Source of the DNA: Erythrophleum ivorense
Taxonomy: Eukaryota > Streptophyta > Magnoliopsida > Fabales > Fabaceae
Assembly: GCA_026724425.1 (NCBI GenBank)
Contig: JAIUCV010000398.1
Coordinates: 1-64,000 of the forward strand
Direction of reading: 5' to 3'
DNA length: 64,000 nucleotides
Part shown: positions 48,032 through 61,500 of the stretch, one piece after another
Numbering within the stretch: position 1 is the stretch's first letter
Layout of the letters: every line of letters starts with the position of its first letter
The notes under the pieces: generated by a model
Seen by the model: the letters and a program-made list of their open reading frames with translations, nothing else
The model's database searches: none
Told to the model about the DNA's origin: nothing
Position numbers and translations under genes: made by a program

Positions 48032-50856
48032 TGTAACACCATCATTTCTAGCTCATATCCATCATGTCTTACATGCTCATATGAGATACAGGAAGAATAA
48101 AGTGAGATCTTCCTCATTGGATTCATACACTTGCTTAGAGTTACGACATGGTTAAAAATTTATTTTAGTGTCACATAGACCGTGTAAGCTCATTCTATGC
48201 ATCCTTATATTTAATTGCACCATTGCAACTCATTTTAATCCCAAAAACATGCTTTAAACCCATGGAAACCAAAAAGGGATATGAGATATGTATATTCATT
48301 GTCGGCCATACTTGGCCTCATTTCTGGGCAAAGTTTGGAAAATCACAACTAAATTTAAAAAAATTGAAAACATGAACTATTGGTTATTATGGAAATCTTA
48401 GGATGTCTACTTCATACTAAAAATATGTATAAGTCTTAAAATCCCACACACAAAGCATTTGACATGCGAAATCATCTAGAGGTCGGAGGGGGTCCTGATA
48501 CTGTCACAGTTTACTGATATGAACTTCAAAAATGTCTAACTAATTCCAAAAAAATCCAATGCATATAAATGATACCAATATGGAAATATGTGGATGTTAA
48601 CTAGAGAGGAAAAATGTCGCCAAATCAGTTCATCAAACCAAACTCTCAGAAATTGATGGAACAATACCTCTGGTCAAGCAAGATGACTGATACTGGGCAG
48701 AAATTTCAAAAATACATATTTTCCTCTCTAGACCTCCAAATAAGGTGATTCTAATCACTACAAGTCACTATGACTGTTTAATTTCTGTCTATAAAATTTC
48801 ATAGTCATTGGACCACATTTACCCCTCGGATGACATAATTTCACAACTGACCAAATGAACAGTGCTAATGCAAATCTAAAATTCTAATACCAACTTCGAA
48901 AAATCATAGAAAATTACACAGACCTCCAAATGACCTGATCTTTAGCTTTCCAAAAAGCTCTCAACAAGATCTAGTCACTTGCCAAATTTCAAGGCAAGAA
49001 GAGGTCATTTGGTCAGACTTGGACATCATGGGCAAAGTGACCAATGTCTTGTGTTAAAAGAGGGCTATTAGGGTTCAACTTTGCTTCTCCTACCTCTAAG
49101 ACTCTATGAGCACATGAGAAAGCATCAACATAGGCTATCAAATATGGCTCAAATTTCTAACAACCCAAATTTGCAAAACTCACTCTCTCACACCAAGACA
49201 TACACCATGTACATAATGTCAAGATCTTGTTATTCATAACAAAACTTCCTACATCATTCAAGATGGTTCTAATTCTCATACACATATGATAAATACATTC
49301 ATTTACAAGTATTCATACATGCTACATCATGTACATCATTAAAGTACATCTTTTAATTTAACTACACAATAGTGACAACATGACTATTTCACAACTCCTT
49401 TGCCAATTTTCTAGCTTCAAGCTTGGTGGCTCCCATTTCTTGTCTCACTTAGTCCACCTAGCATGTTAGGATAGTGGAGAGGGGGAGTGAGATTCAAGGA
49501 ATCTTAATAGCTTATCTCTCATTCAATTATACATAAAGCATACATTACTAGTCTCATAAATGTATGCATGGGCATATCAACATGTGAAATCATACGAAAA
49601 GCATTTTTAACATTTAAGTAGGCCATACATAACATACAAAGGCTTGCCAAGCAAGTGGATTAGTCTCACCCATTTACTTGTAGATTTTAGACTTGCCTCA
49701 CCCATTCTTTAAGAGGTTCTTAGACTCAACCTTACTCTTAGGAGTCAACCTCACTTTTGGGAGACTCTTTACTTTGTCTCAACCAACTTTAGGGTTCTTG
49801 GCTCATCCTCACCATGGCTAGAGGATTATTGGCTTTTCCATACTCAAACAAACCAAAGCAATCACACAATACATCATTGAAATACATAAGGCATCATCAT
49901 GCTAGCATACTTTTCATGGTTTAAAAACATACATACACACATGCAAAACAATGTAAGCACACATCTATGCATGAGAGAAAGTGGAGAGAGCTACCTTATC
50001 GGCTAATCACAAGCTTTCCTTTTCAATTTGTCTCCTCCCTTGTTGATTTCACAATCACACCTAGATAAGAGTACTTCTCTTGAGCCTAGACATATAAAAA
50101 ACATGAAATTACTCTCTTAACACTTTATTCATGAAGAGAAACTAGGGTTTCTCTCTCTAGAATTCCACTAACTCTCCTTCCTCTCTCAAGCTCTCAAGAA
50201 AGGAAAGCAAAGAAAAAGAAGTAAAGATATATGAGTTTTGGTCTTCTTCAAGAGAGGTTTTCTACTCTCCCTCTTCTGAACCAAGCTCAAAGCCCAACTA
50301 CTTCAATAACCAAAACCATCGGAAGAGAGGGCAAAGAGAGAAGAACAACATGCTAAGAGGAAAAACCATGCAAATCTTACCTTTTTCTTGTTTTTCCTTC
50401 CTCCTCTAGGTTTCTCTCTCTCTCTCTTCCGCTCTTTTCTCTACCTTAGAGGGAGCTTAAGTTAGTTAAAAGGAGAAAGAAGGGGTTTAGATGCTTTAAA
50501 AAGTCAAATTCTTTTTTTTCACGCTTTTCTGGACTAACCCTCGCTATAGCGAGGCATAAACCTTGCTATGACGAGCATGTATCAGTCTTAGACCCCTGCC
50601 TTCGTTACGGTGCGTGCTACGGCGAATAGCTCTCTGATTTTTGTATGGGATGCCCGCACTCGCTATAGCTAGAAGCATTCTCGCTATAGCTAGAAGGCAC
50701 TCTCGTTATAGCTAGACCATTTCTCATTATAGCAAACAGGTACATTTGCTATAGTTAAGCCATTTCTCGTTATAACTAGCAGACTTAGAAAATTTTCAGC
50801 CTTTCAAAAGTTTTCAACTTTTCTTTTCTTTTCTTTTCTTTTTTCTGGTTGTTACA
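48032..50856 (-). mobile_element. Family P solo LTR (TSD gtgat)
   Basis: 2,825 bp from TGTAACACCAT to CTGGTTGTTACA, flanked by gtgat at 48027-48031 and 50857-50861. Minisatellite at 49660-49850, hairpin 'gagattcaaggaatctta' at about 49490, palindrome cluster 50538-50785 and a (CTTTT)-rich tract 50817-50845 beside the terminus. No coding domain. Confidence 0.88.
50538..50785. repeat. Palindrome cluster
   Basis: Starts with an exact 'ctcgctatagcgag', then 'cttgctatgacgag', 'cgctatagctag', 'ctcgctatagctag' and 'tcgttatagctag' forms. Same place relative to the terminus as in the other four family P copies. Confidence 0.78.
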
Positions 50857-51884
50857 GTGATAGCTAGAGGAAGAGTAATTGGCTTTATTGAGGTAACCAG
50901 CGTTATTTTTCTTAATTCCATGTATATACTCATGTTAATCTAATATTTGTTATACGTGCTTGATTTTGAAATGCTAAATAATTGGTTAACTACTTGAATT
51001 GTTATTGTGATTGAACCTTGTGAGTCCATAGTGGAGCTATGGTACGGCTGTCACCTGTGCATGTGTTTCACCAAACACCGAGTTGTGATCAGACCCCAGA
51101 TACATTGAGCCCTGGTTGTGCTCATTATGGAGTAGGTGCCATGGACGGACCTTTCCCAGTGTTATTGGCCATTAACATGTTATGTGTGATTGCTGGTATA
51201 GGACAATAGTCATTGGTAGCTCAACTAGTTCATTTGCAAATTGAATTGACGATTCTAGTATTAATGATATGAAATTGCATTGTATTGATTAATCTATACA
51301 TATATATATGAAATTTGCCTCTTGTTATTGAGATTGTATATCTCACCCTGATTGTGGACTAACATTTTCAGGGATTGGACCTCTTAGTGGCAAAGAGAAA
51401 TTAATGGAAGCTTATTATATAGTTTGGTAGTACATAGGTTTGGAAACCTTGTTAGAATATATTGTGTAATTAGATTACTAGTTTTATATTATTGCGGCAT
51501 TGCATCATGAATTACCAAGTATAGGGATTGTAAATGTAATATAATCATTATGGAATTGAATATTATGGTTGTAATTGGCTAATAATGGATGAGTGACTTG
51601 ATCTTGTATGAACATTAAGCATTGGCCCTATGCTCCTTATGGTCGGAACACTTTTGCTGTCGCTAAATTATGGAGTTCGCTTATGTATGATAGTTTCATG
51701 AGTAGAAATCAACACTTAAGTCTTAAAGTGGATAATGATATATTAGCTAGGTAAATCAAGTAGATAAATGTTATTAGAGTTTTACAAATTAAGGGAGAGT
51801 GGTCCTAGAGTGTTCTTAGAGGGAGAATTAGAGTGCATGGGAGGAAATTTGAGAGTTACAGGAATAGAGGGGAATTGATCGTAG

Positions 51885-52135
51885 CCAAAATAGAATTAGC
51901 TGTGGTCAAACGTGACAAAGTTGCCTAGGGAAGGAAAAAGAAAGCAATTGGCCATGGCAAAAAGTGAAGTTAGCCGTGGCGAAATGTAAAAGGCAAGTCT
52001 AGTGGTGTTCTAGACTATAATTCGTTATGACAAAAGGGATATTTGGCCATGGTGAAATATGCGAAATTTTTAAAGGTGTAAAGAGTTGAACCCAAGAGTA
52101 ATTAGCCACGACGTGAGAGAATTTAGCCATGGCGA
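51885..52135. repeat. GCCATGGC-type motif cluster in F
   Basis: 'ggccatggcaaaa', 'gccgtggcgaaat', 'ggccatggtgaaat', 'gccacgacgtgag' and 'gccatggcgaagg' occur within 250 bp, near the 3' end of F. Compare 45740-46200. Confidence 0.5.
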
Positions 52136-52458
52136 AGGTGCTTAATTTCTCATATTAGCTAAGAAACTTTAGTTTTCTCTATGAAAATGATAAGGAATGA
52201 TTTAGAAGCACTTGTAGAATGTTCTTATAAGTTGGAATTAATAGATGGTAGGATTAAAAGCTTATAATTGTGGGTTTGATTCCTTTATATGCATAAATGG
52301 TTATCAGTAATTAGTTAATGACTCTAACAACATCAAGGTTTAAATTTCCTCACCTTTTCCTAATGTAAGTAATCTCATAATGACTTTAAACCTCCATTGA
52401 TAATTATTAATCACGTCTTTAACCTTAATTACCATGATTAAAAGTTAGGGTCATTACA

Positions 52459-54146
52459 AACACAAGCAGTTTTGGGTCTATCAAGATCCATCTTTTTGTT
52501 TTATCTCTAACTAATAAAGACAATTTTCACATCTCACCAAAAGGTTCAAACTGTTTGGTGGTTAATATTCCTTTGTTTGAGTTTGCTAGAATTTATATTA
52601 TTTATCTTTGTTTTTTTTATTTCCTACATCAACAAAACTTGGTAAACTACAATGTTGATTATGTGTTATTGCTTGCTAATATGTGCTTCACCAAATGTCG
52701 TAACTATAATGACTGAGTGTTGAACATTGCCTTTAGCATATTTGATGTATAAGTTGGTTGTTAACAGGAGAATGATATCTTGGGTTTTAATGTATTATCT
52801 TATTAAATTTTAATGATTTACTTAGCATTACACTTGAAGCTAAAAAATTTTGGATTTATCTACATTTGGTCTTATTGTCGATGTAGCTCTTTGTAGTCAT
52901 ATAAATGTTGACAAGGTGCTTCTCTCCTCCATATTCTATTCTATTCTCTATGATTGATTTAATAACTAGGTTTACTTTATTATTCTATGCCTGTGAAGGA
53001 TTAAAGTCTTTCAATTGATTTTAAGTTTTAAAGTTATCTTACTTTGAATCAAATTTGAATTTTTAAGTCAACTTCCATAGTTTTATTTCTTAAGTGATTC
53101 ATCTACTATTCTATCCTCATTATGTAAGGATTTATAGATTTTTCTTTTTCCATATGAATTGTAGGTGGTACTATAGTCACAACTCTTAAACTTTTAAAGG
53201 AACAATTTGGCAACAAGCACATTAAAGTGATTAGTCCTTATGTCTTACAAAAATAATTTTTTTGAATAAAGAATTGATTCCAACGTATCTTAATTGGTTT
53301 GCTTAATTGTTTATGTATAGCAATAACACTTGGAGCTTTAAATATGATTATTATGGTGTACATGTTATCCTTTCCTCTTTTTTTTGGCATTTTCTGTGTT
53401 TTAACTTTTGAATATAAGATTTTCTACTACAAGTAATGTCCAAGAAATAAATTTTGTGTTTCTTTTATGTTTAACACTTCTTTTAACTTTTGAATATGAG
53501 ATCTTCTATTATAAGTTGGACGTAGGAAGCCCTTTGATATTGATTAGAATGTACAATTAAAAAAAGTTATTAATTATTTTCACTATTTTTCTTATTATTT
53601 ATTTCATTATTACAATGATAAATGGTTTATAACAAGACTAATCACCTTATTCATCCAACCTCAGGTAAGATATCTAAACTATGTTTGCCATATATCTCTG
53701 TAAGGAAAGAGTTTGATAGCATTAGTTAGTAGTGCAATGGATTTTTATGTACAAAGAACATTTACCTAGACCTCTCTCAACTTCCTTACCATCTTTAATC
53801 CAAAAACTAATTAGATATTTAAAGTCACAACTGTAGATCAAATTCCAAGAGCTAGTTAATTTTTTGGCAAACATCACCCCTACAATCTTCAATATAATTG
53901 ATTACCTATAATTTTGCAAATCATATTTTAAGGACTTGTATTTCTACTGATTTATTAAATTAAATACTATAGTCAAAGCTAAGTACACATTTTTTTTTCA
54001 TGACAATATGAGTGATGACTCTATCATTTTGGTGTTGTATGTTAACCCAGACGAAGAACCAAGAAAATTATAGAGGACTTCCTTTTCATTGAAAGAAAAA
54101 TAATGAAGAAGGACAATGGGAAAACTTGAACCTGACTTCATTGATG
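52459..54146. other. Unassigned AT-rich DNA
   Basis: 1.7 kb between F and H that matches none of the LTR families in the window. No open frame with a recognisable domain, no tRNA and no terminal repeats seen. It is the longest candidate for ancestral, non-transposon sequence here, but could be an older, unrecognised repeat. Confidence 0.45.
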
Positions 54147-55953
54147 CACTCTGTAATATCTGATTCTTTGAAAATGAGAGAAAACACAAGAAACGTAACA
54201 TACAGTTTCTTTGTAAATGCATGAAATTTATCAGATACAAAGGGAAGTCCCCCAGATAGAGTTATTTGAGATCCAATAAAATTAGAATAATATCTAGACC
54301 TCAAATAATGATGAGTCAAGGCCAGAGGTGGCTTGAAATTGGAGGCAAAATAACCAAATGAATTTTAATGAAAATGCAACAAAACATAATGACATTTTTG
54401 TAATTTTAAACAAAATTTAGAAAACTCATAGGAAAGCTTTTAAATGAGAAATTTGAGCTTTTCGGGATTCTCAAAGGCTCTGAAAACTATAGAAACCACC
54501 AAAATCGTTTAAACCCCTCCGGTGAGCAATTTTGGCCATTAGTTAACCGAAACTTTGACCAAACAGTTCAAAATGATTTTAAATCAAATTTGGACGAAAC
54601 CAAAGCCATTTTATGAATTAGAGGACTCAAATTTTATGACAGAAAAGACAGTTCTTAAAAAGGAGTTAAAATAAGCCTAAATGGACAAAACTAAGAAAAG
54701 GGACTAAATTATAAATTTTAAAAGTTGATTAAATGAACCCCTAAGCTTATAAAAATGTCCCCACTTCTGCCCCACTCCTTATGAACAAATTTTATGGGCT
54801 AAAATAGAACCAAGGGCAAAGGAGAATGGCGCACAAGATGGAGGGAAGAAGGAAGAGAAACCTAGAAAAAAGTGTAAGAATTTCATAGTTTTCATGTTTT
54901 CTCCTTCACCAATCTCCTTCTCCTCTTTACCCTCTTTCTTTCTATGGTTTTGTTGAAGTTTTTGGGTTTGTATAAAGGGTGGAACAGAGTTGAAAAATTC
55001 GGATTTGAGGAGAGGAGGCCAAGCAAAGTGAGAAATAAGCAAGAAAAGCCAAGAAAACCAAGGTATTTTGCCATTTTCCAACTTAATCTTCCTTGCTCTT
55101 CTTCTCTCCATTTTGCCCTTTATGAGACCAGCCAAGAGGGGTTAGATTTCTAGCTAAACCAAAGGTGAATCTTAAGAAAATGAGGGAGGAGAACAAGAAT
55201 ATGCAAAGGAAATAATTAAATAATAGCCATAAGATTTTAAGATAGCAAAGTTAGGGTTTCAAGTGTTCCACCAAAAATCTGATTTGATACAATAATTTCT
55301 AGGCTTAAATGAGTGGATGAGCTCTTGAAGTCCCTAGAAGGCTCCTCATATGCATCTTTCATAAAGAAAACAAAGCAAACTCACTTAGTGCTCACATGCT
55401 CCACAGCCACGGCCTAGAGAGGTTAAAGTACCTAAGGGTAGTTTTAATTTATTCCAAACTTATTTTTGAGTCATATATAATAGAAGATGATGAGAGAAAA
55501 CTTTAGAAAAATTTTAGAAGCCATAAATAGTGGATGGTATCATAGGTTCTATATTATGGCTTAAAGAAGCAGCACCTAGCTAGGTTCCTTAATTTGATTG
55601 TGTGATGACTCCAAGAGGCTTAAAAGGAGTTAAGAATCATAAATGAATGAAAAGAATAGAGCAAAGATCATGTTTCCATAGGGTTGCTTCATTAAGTGCA
55701 TTATGGAACTATAAAGAAGCCATATAAACCACTTAGCTTTTCTAATGAATGTATGGCTTTAGAATTTGGTTTGAGAGTATAATTGGCTTCCATATGATGT
55801 GTCTAGGACAAGAGAAATAAGTCCCACCTTCTTTTGTGTGTGTGTGGCTAAGGAAGAGAAGTCCAATCTAAAAGGAAAAGCTTGCATTTGTAATAAAGGT
55901 AGCTCTCTCTCCTTTCTCTCATGCATAGATGAATGTTATCTTGTCTTTAAATA

Positions 55954-55974
55954 TATGTATGTATGTATGTATGT
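55954..55974. repeat. (ATGT)n microsatellite
   Basis: About five tandem 'atgt' units within the LTR stretch that elsewhere reads 'aatgtgtgtatgt'. A local slippage expansion. Confidence 0.7.
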
Positions 55975-58189
55975 GTTAAGCCATGAAAATATGTTCTAGC
56001 ATGATTTTATATGCCATGGTACCATGATGTTGTTTTATGCATTCAAATGATGTCTTTTTACTTTGCTTTGGTTTGCTCAAGTGTGGTGAAGCCAAGAACC
56101 CTCTAGCCATGGTGGGGATGAGACAAAAACCCTTAAGAATAGTTGAGACAAAGCTAAGAGTCTCCCAAGAGTAAGGCCTAGTTCAAAGCCTTAAAGAAAA
56201 AAGGTGAGGCAAGTCTACGATCCTTGAAGAGAATGGGTGAGGCCAAACCACTTTCTTAGCAAGCCTATGTATGTTTAATGTGACTCTTTGAATGTTAAGA
56301 ATGCTTCTTAAATGATCACATATCTTATGATAGTCATGCATGCATTTATAGATTTGGTTTTGCATTCTTTATGTGTGATTGAAAGGGAGAAGAGCTATTG
56401 GGATTCCTAAAATCTCATTCCTTCCTCCCCACATGTTTAACATGTCTAGGTGGACCAAGGGAACCAAAGAGTGAGAGCCAACAAGCTAGAAGGAGAAAGT
56501 GTGACAATTAAGTGTGTAAAAATACAAATTTGCAGCCATATGAGTGGCACATGATGTAATCTCTTATCATATATGTTGTATGACCTTATGAACACATGTA
56601 AATATGTAAATATATCATGTATGTATGAGATTTAATGCCATATGTATGATATAATGCATTTTGCGTATTGGATGGCAAGCCTTGACATGTATGCTCTTAT
56701 GTATAATATAATATCCAGTTTTCGTTAAAAGACGAAAATGGGTGCATTTCAAAGCAAATCCCCCAAAATAAATTAGTTAATGTCCCAAAAAATTGAAGTA
56801 GCATTCTAGACTCCTAAAAATAAGAATCCCAAGCTCAAACAGAAAGAAAAATGGAGCTAGAATGAAGAAACAAAATTTAATGAAAGACTTACGAAATGTA
56901 ATGGTATTTTTGTAATTTTGAGAAAATTTTTGAATTCACATAGGAAGGTTTTTTAAATGAAAGTTTTGAGTTCTTTGGGGTTCTTAAAGGCCTTGAAAAC
57001 CATGGGAAGCCCCAGGACAGTTAAAACCCTTCCGGTGGATGTTTTACAATGTTAGTGTACCTAAATTTTGACGGATTCGCTCAAGAAGGTTTTAGCTCCG
57101 ATTTGAGTGATTCCAAAGGCATTTTACTAAATGGGAACCTAAATTTTATAATAAAAAAGACGGTTCTAAAAAAAGAACTAAAACAAACTAGAAACAAAAA
57201 TGCCAAGAACAACTAGCAAAATTAGAATTTTTGAAAAGTCTTTTTATTGGAAATTGTGCCATAGGACAATCATTGTATTACAAATATTGTACTTTATTGA
57301 GAAATAAGAGTTTTTTTATTACATTATTATATTGTTTGCATGTTCTATATAATAATATCCTTAGATAAATCATATTAATTATCCTAAATATCCCTATTTG
57401 ACCATCATTGTGGGAACGATGATGAACTAAGACTAGTATGATTTTGATTTATGATGATGTGTTAATCATGTATATAGATACGAATCAAAATCATAGGCAC
57501 TCGTTAGGGAATAAGATGCTGGATCAACCCTTTATGAAATAGTTACATGGATTAAGTCATAAGCATATCTTATATATAACTGTGTCACCGAGCCCTTAGA
57601 CTTGAGATCACCATAGTTTCCAACATGAGGAATACTATGTTTTGGCATAGTCAAAAGTCATCTTTAACCGAATAATTATAAAGGCTATGATCAGGCATAG
57701 TAGAATTCATGTAGAAGAAAATGAGTGGTCAAGATAGAATTTGTCCCTTTGATTAATAAAGAGATATCTTTAGGCCCCTCAATGAGTGAGATTGAGAAAT
57801 ATATGGCCATGCTCGAATGGAAAGATTTCCATTTGTACTATCAGTCTGCACGTATATCGAGAAAACAATGATCAAGTAAGATGAGGATGACGTTTCCATG
57901 CCTCATACTTGATCTAGATATCATGTAACAAAAGAGATGTGATAGTGTTATATGACAAGTTGCATCAGATCACTGATCCTTATATGATTTGGGTAGTCAC
58001 AATGTCTTACTAGAGGTCGCTTGTTACTTGTGAGTTAAATAGTGTCATTAGCCCACTGCCAACGTCATATGGGCCTACAAAGTCGCACACAAGAACGAGT
58101 CAACTCGAGGTAGAATGTCTAAATTCATTGAATCTAAAATTGCGTCTAGATTCAATGAATGTTACGTTCAATCTAGGGTGAAAGAATTT

Positions 58190-58520
58190 TATAAATAAAT
58201 ATATATATATCTGATATATATATATATAATTTATAAAATTTGAAACATATATCTATTTATATGTTTGAAATATATATATTTTAATTAATTTAAATCAATT
58301 TGTTTTAAATTTAAGTTTATATGATAGATTTAAATTTAAATTAATATGATAATTTAAATTTAATTTATGAGATAAATTAAATTTGAATTTAGTTCTAGAT
58401 TTATATTAAATAATTGGTTAAATTTAATCTATTAGATAGACTTAAATTTAAACTGATATATTTAATTATGATTTGATTTGATTTGATTTTAAATAATATA
58501 TTTTAAATTAATCAAATATA
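58190..58520. repeat. AT-rich block with (TA)n runs
   Basis: Runs of 'tatatata' at about 58198-58232, then alternating 'aaatttaaatt' words, almost without G or C. Lies upstream of the TATA box in J. Confidence 0.75.
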
Positions 58521-58544
58521 TCTGAAACCCTAATAAGATACCTC

Positions 58545-58556
58545 TATAATATAAAA
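58545..58556 (+). promoter_or_regulatory. TATA box of Copia-like LTR
   Basis: TATAATATAAAA, followed by GC-richer sequence with 'gagagagagagcg' about 50 bp downstream. Suggested U3/R boundary region of J; inferred from composition and position only. Confidence 0.45.
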
Positions 58557-61500
58557 AGGAGGAGACTTGGGTTTCCTAGAATGATAGAATAAAAGAAAAA
58601 ACCCTAGAGAGAGAGAGCGTATGGATAGTGTATGAACACTGTACGACCGCTTAGAGATATAAAGAGGAGAGTGTCTTCTCTACCAAGAACGTGTACGGAC
58701 ATTGGTCAGAGGCGCTAGCACGTCATTCGAGTTAAGTAACCATTCATGTGGATACCGGTAGAGGGAGTAAATCTGAAGATCAGTTCCTAAGATTCAACAG
58801 TGAAAGGTAATTATTCTAGATTTACTCAATTTAAACAACATTGATGGATCCATGGGAAGGGTTTTAGGGTTTTAATTTTCCACTGCGTGTCCTAGAATTC
58901 CCAACACTTTCTTCCTCCCACCTATATATAAGTGGCGCCCTACCTCTTCACTCATTCAGCCCATTATGTTTCTGCCTTAAACCAAAGAAAAACCCTAAGG
59001 AGAGAGGCACATAAGAGGAAGAGAAATCAAAGGCAAAAGGTATGGAATTTTGGTTGTTTTTCATACTCTTTCTTTAGTAAACATTTTTTCTCCATTTCCC
59101 TTTCTTTCCTATAGTTATATTGAAGATTTTGGATTTGTTTTAAGGGAAGAACAGGGAAAAATTTTGAAAATGAGGTGAAGAGGCCAAGGAAGGTGAAGAA
59201 CAAGCAAGAAGAATCAAGGAAATTAAGGTATTTTACTATTCCTTCACTTGATCTTCCTCCTCCTTTCTCTTGTGAGCATTTCGACCTACATATGGCCAGC
59301 CCTAGGGAGTTAAGTTTTCAACTAAACCAAGGGTAAATCTTAGGAATTTGAGGGAAAAGAATAAGAATATGCAAAGAAAACAACAAAAGAACTATGGAAA
59401 TTCAAGATAGCAAATATAGGGTTTCAAGTGTTTCTTATAAAATCTAACTTGGTACCTTAATTCCTATGCCTAAATAAGTGTTTAAATGAGCTCCTAAGAT
59501 CCCTAGAAGTCTCCCATGTGCTTCTACCATCAAGAAAACAAAGCAAAGTTCATTGGTGCCATATTACTTCCTAGTCTCGGCCTAAGAGGGTTAGCATACA
59601 TAGGGAGGCTTTTAAATTTTTCCAAATCCATTTTTGAGTTATATATGATGAGTGAAGATGAGGGGAAGCCTTGGAAAAAATTTAGAAACTATAGAAAGTG
59701 AGATGGCCTTATAAGTTCCATAATATGACCTAAAGAAACAATATATAGTTAGGCTCTTTATTTTGATTGTGTGATGACTCCAAGAGACTTAAAAGAAGTC
59801 AAAAATCATATATGAGAGGAAAGAATGGAGCTTAGAACTCATTTGATTGGTGTTACTTCATTAAGTGCATTCTTGAAACCATAAAGAGGTTAATAGACCA
59901 AGTTAATGTTTAAGGAAGATGTGTGGCCTTAGAATTAATTCCATGAACCTAATTGGCTTCCATAAATTGTGTTTAGGCCAAGAGAAATTAATCCTACACC
60001 TTTATGCGTGTGATGCCAAGGAAAGGAGAGTAAATTCAAGAAGAAAAATGTGTGGTTGCATCTAAGGTAGCTCTCTCCACCTTCTCTCATGCTTGAATGT
60101 GTGCTTACATTGTCTTTAAATGTATGTATGTGTGTTTCAAGTTATGAAAAGCATTCTAGTATGAACCCTTATTGTATGGTACCATGATGATGTATTATGT
60201 TTTTCAATGATGTTTATTATGTGTGTGGTTAGCTTTGCTTGAGTGTGGTGAAGCCAAGAACCCTTAGCTATGATGAGGATGAGCTAAGAACCCCTAGAAT
60301 TGGTTGAGACAAAAAGTCTCCTAAAAGTGAAGTTGACTCCCAAAAGTATGGTTAAGTAAAAAATCTCTTAAAGAAATGGGTGAGGCAAGTCCAAAATACA
60401 TGAGTGAATAGGTGAGGCTAATCCACTTATTTAGCAAGCCTATGGATGTCTTGTATGACTTACTCATATGCCAAGATTGCTCCTTGAATGTTCATGTTAT
60501 TCAATATACCCATGCATGCATTTGTAAGATATAGTTTACATACTTGAAATGGGAGTTTAGCTATTAGGATTTGAATCTCACTCCCTCCTCTCCAATGCTC
60601 TAACATGATAGATGGACCAAGTGGATAAGATAATGGGAGCCCACACCTGAGAAGATGAGATTATGGTAACAAAGTGCATGAATTTTTCCTCTTTATGGCC
60701 ATATGAATGGCAAAGTGGCTTTGTATATATTATTTTTGAGATGTAAACTCATGTATGAATGTAAAATGATGTATGACTCTTGTATAGACTATATGTGGTA
60801 TGAAATCAATAGAAATGGAAAGTTTAGCTTCTTGATGGCTTGATGCATTAATGTAAGAATGGAAGTAGAGTGGCCAAATTGAGATGAATGAGGTTTGAAA
60901 CCACTTGGGTAGTTCATATAAGTCATATTCATGCTTTTTAACTTGCCTAAGAAGTGCCAAACATCAAAGGAGGCTATTTAGACATATTTGGTATCTCATA
61001 TGAGCAAAATTAACCATATTAGAAAGCTATACCACTTTTTATCCAAATAATCTCTTCTTGATCCAAATTTGGCATGCATCTAGAGCTTGTTGAGAGCTTT
61101 TTGGGAAGCTAAAGTGAAAACTTTTTGGAGGTCTATGGAATATTTGATGAATTTTCAAAGTTGAAAATTTTTCTGATTTTGGTTCAATGTACTGTTCATT
61201 TTGGTATGAAATGAGACTCTATCATTTAGAGGGCAAATGATGTCCAAAAGCCATAAAATTTTACAAGAGAAACTAGACCTTCTTAGTGAATTATGCCAAT
61301 TAGAAGTACCTCATTTGGATGTCTAGAGAGAAAGATATAAATTTTTGAAATTTCTGTCCAATATCAGGCATCTAGTCAGACTTATGTTACTATTTGATTG
61401 GTTTTCAAGGCCTAAAAGTGCCTAAACTAGTCTAAAGTTATTTTTTCCCTCTAGCTAACATCTGTAGATTTCTAGATTGGTATCATTTGCATATATTAGA

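Larger units (their letters stand above)
46734..52458 (+). mobile_element. Element F, solo LTR (TSD gacac/aacac)
   Basis: It begins TGTAACACCCTA and ends GGGTCATTACA. Flanks are gacac (46729-46733) and aacac (52459-52463), four of five matching. Net length is about 2,895 bp without the family P insertion at 48032-50856. The start and several inner words (for example 'aaaattaattaag') are related to the gypsy LTR, so a cousin of the same chromovirus lineage is likely. No internal region. Confidence 0.78.
57245..58906 (+). mobile_element. Element J, Copia-like solo LTR (TSD ctttt/ctttc)
   Basis: 1,662 bp inserted in element I. It begins TATTGGAAATTGTGCC (expected TGTTGG) and ends CCTAGAATTCCCAACA. 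This terminal pair is typical of plant Copia LTRs of the Angela/Tork kind, which I recall from family knowledge. Flanks ctttt (57240-57244) and ctttc (58907-58911) differ at one base. The empty site is visible in C at about 25260 and in B at about 30455. Contains an AT-rich block and a promoter-like TATA box. The youngest layer in the H-I-J nest. Confidence 0.78.

Noticed and set aside
54779..55135. A 118-codon minus-strand frame rich in F, S and K
   Set aside because: Lies inside solo LTR H in a purine-rich stretch. The same stretch in C and I is full of stops, so it is a chance frame.
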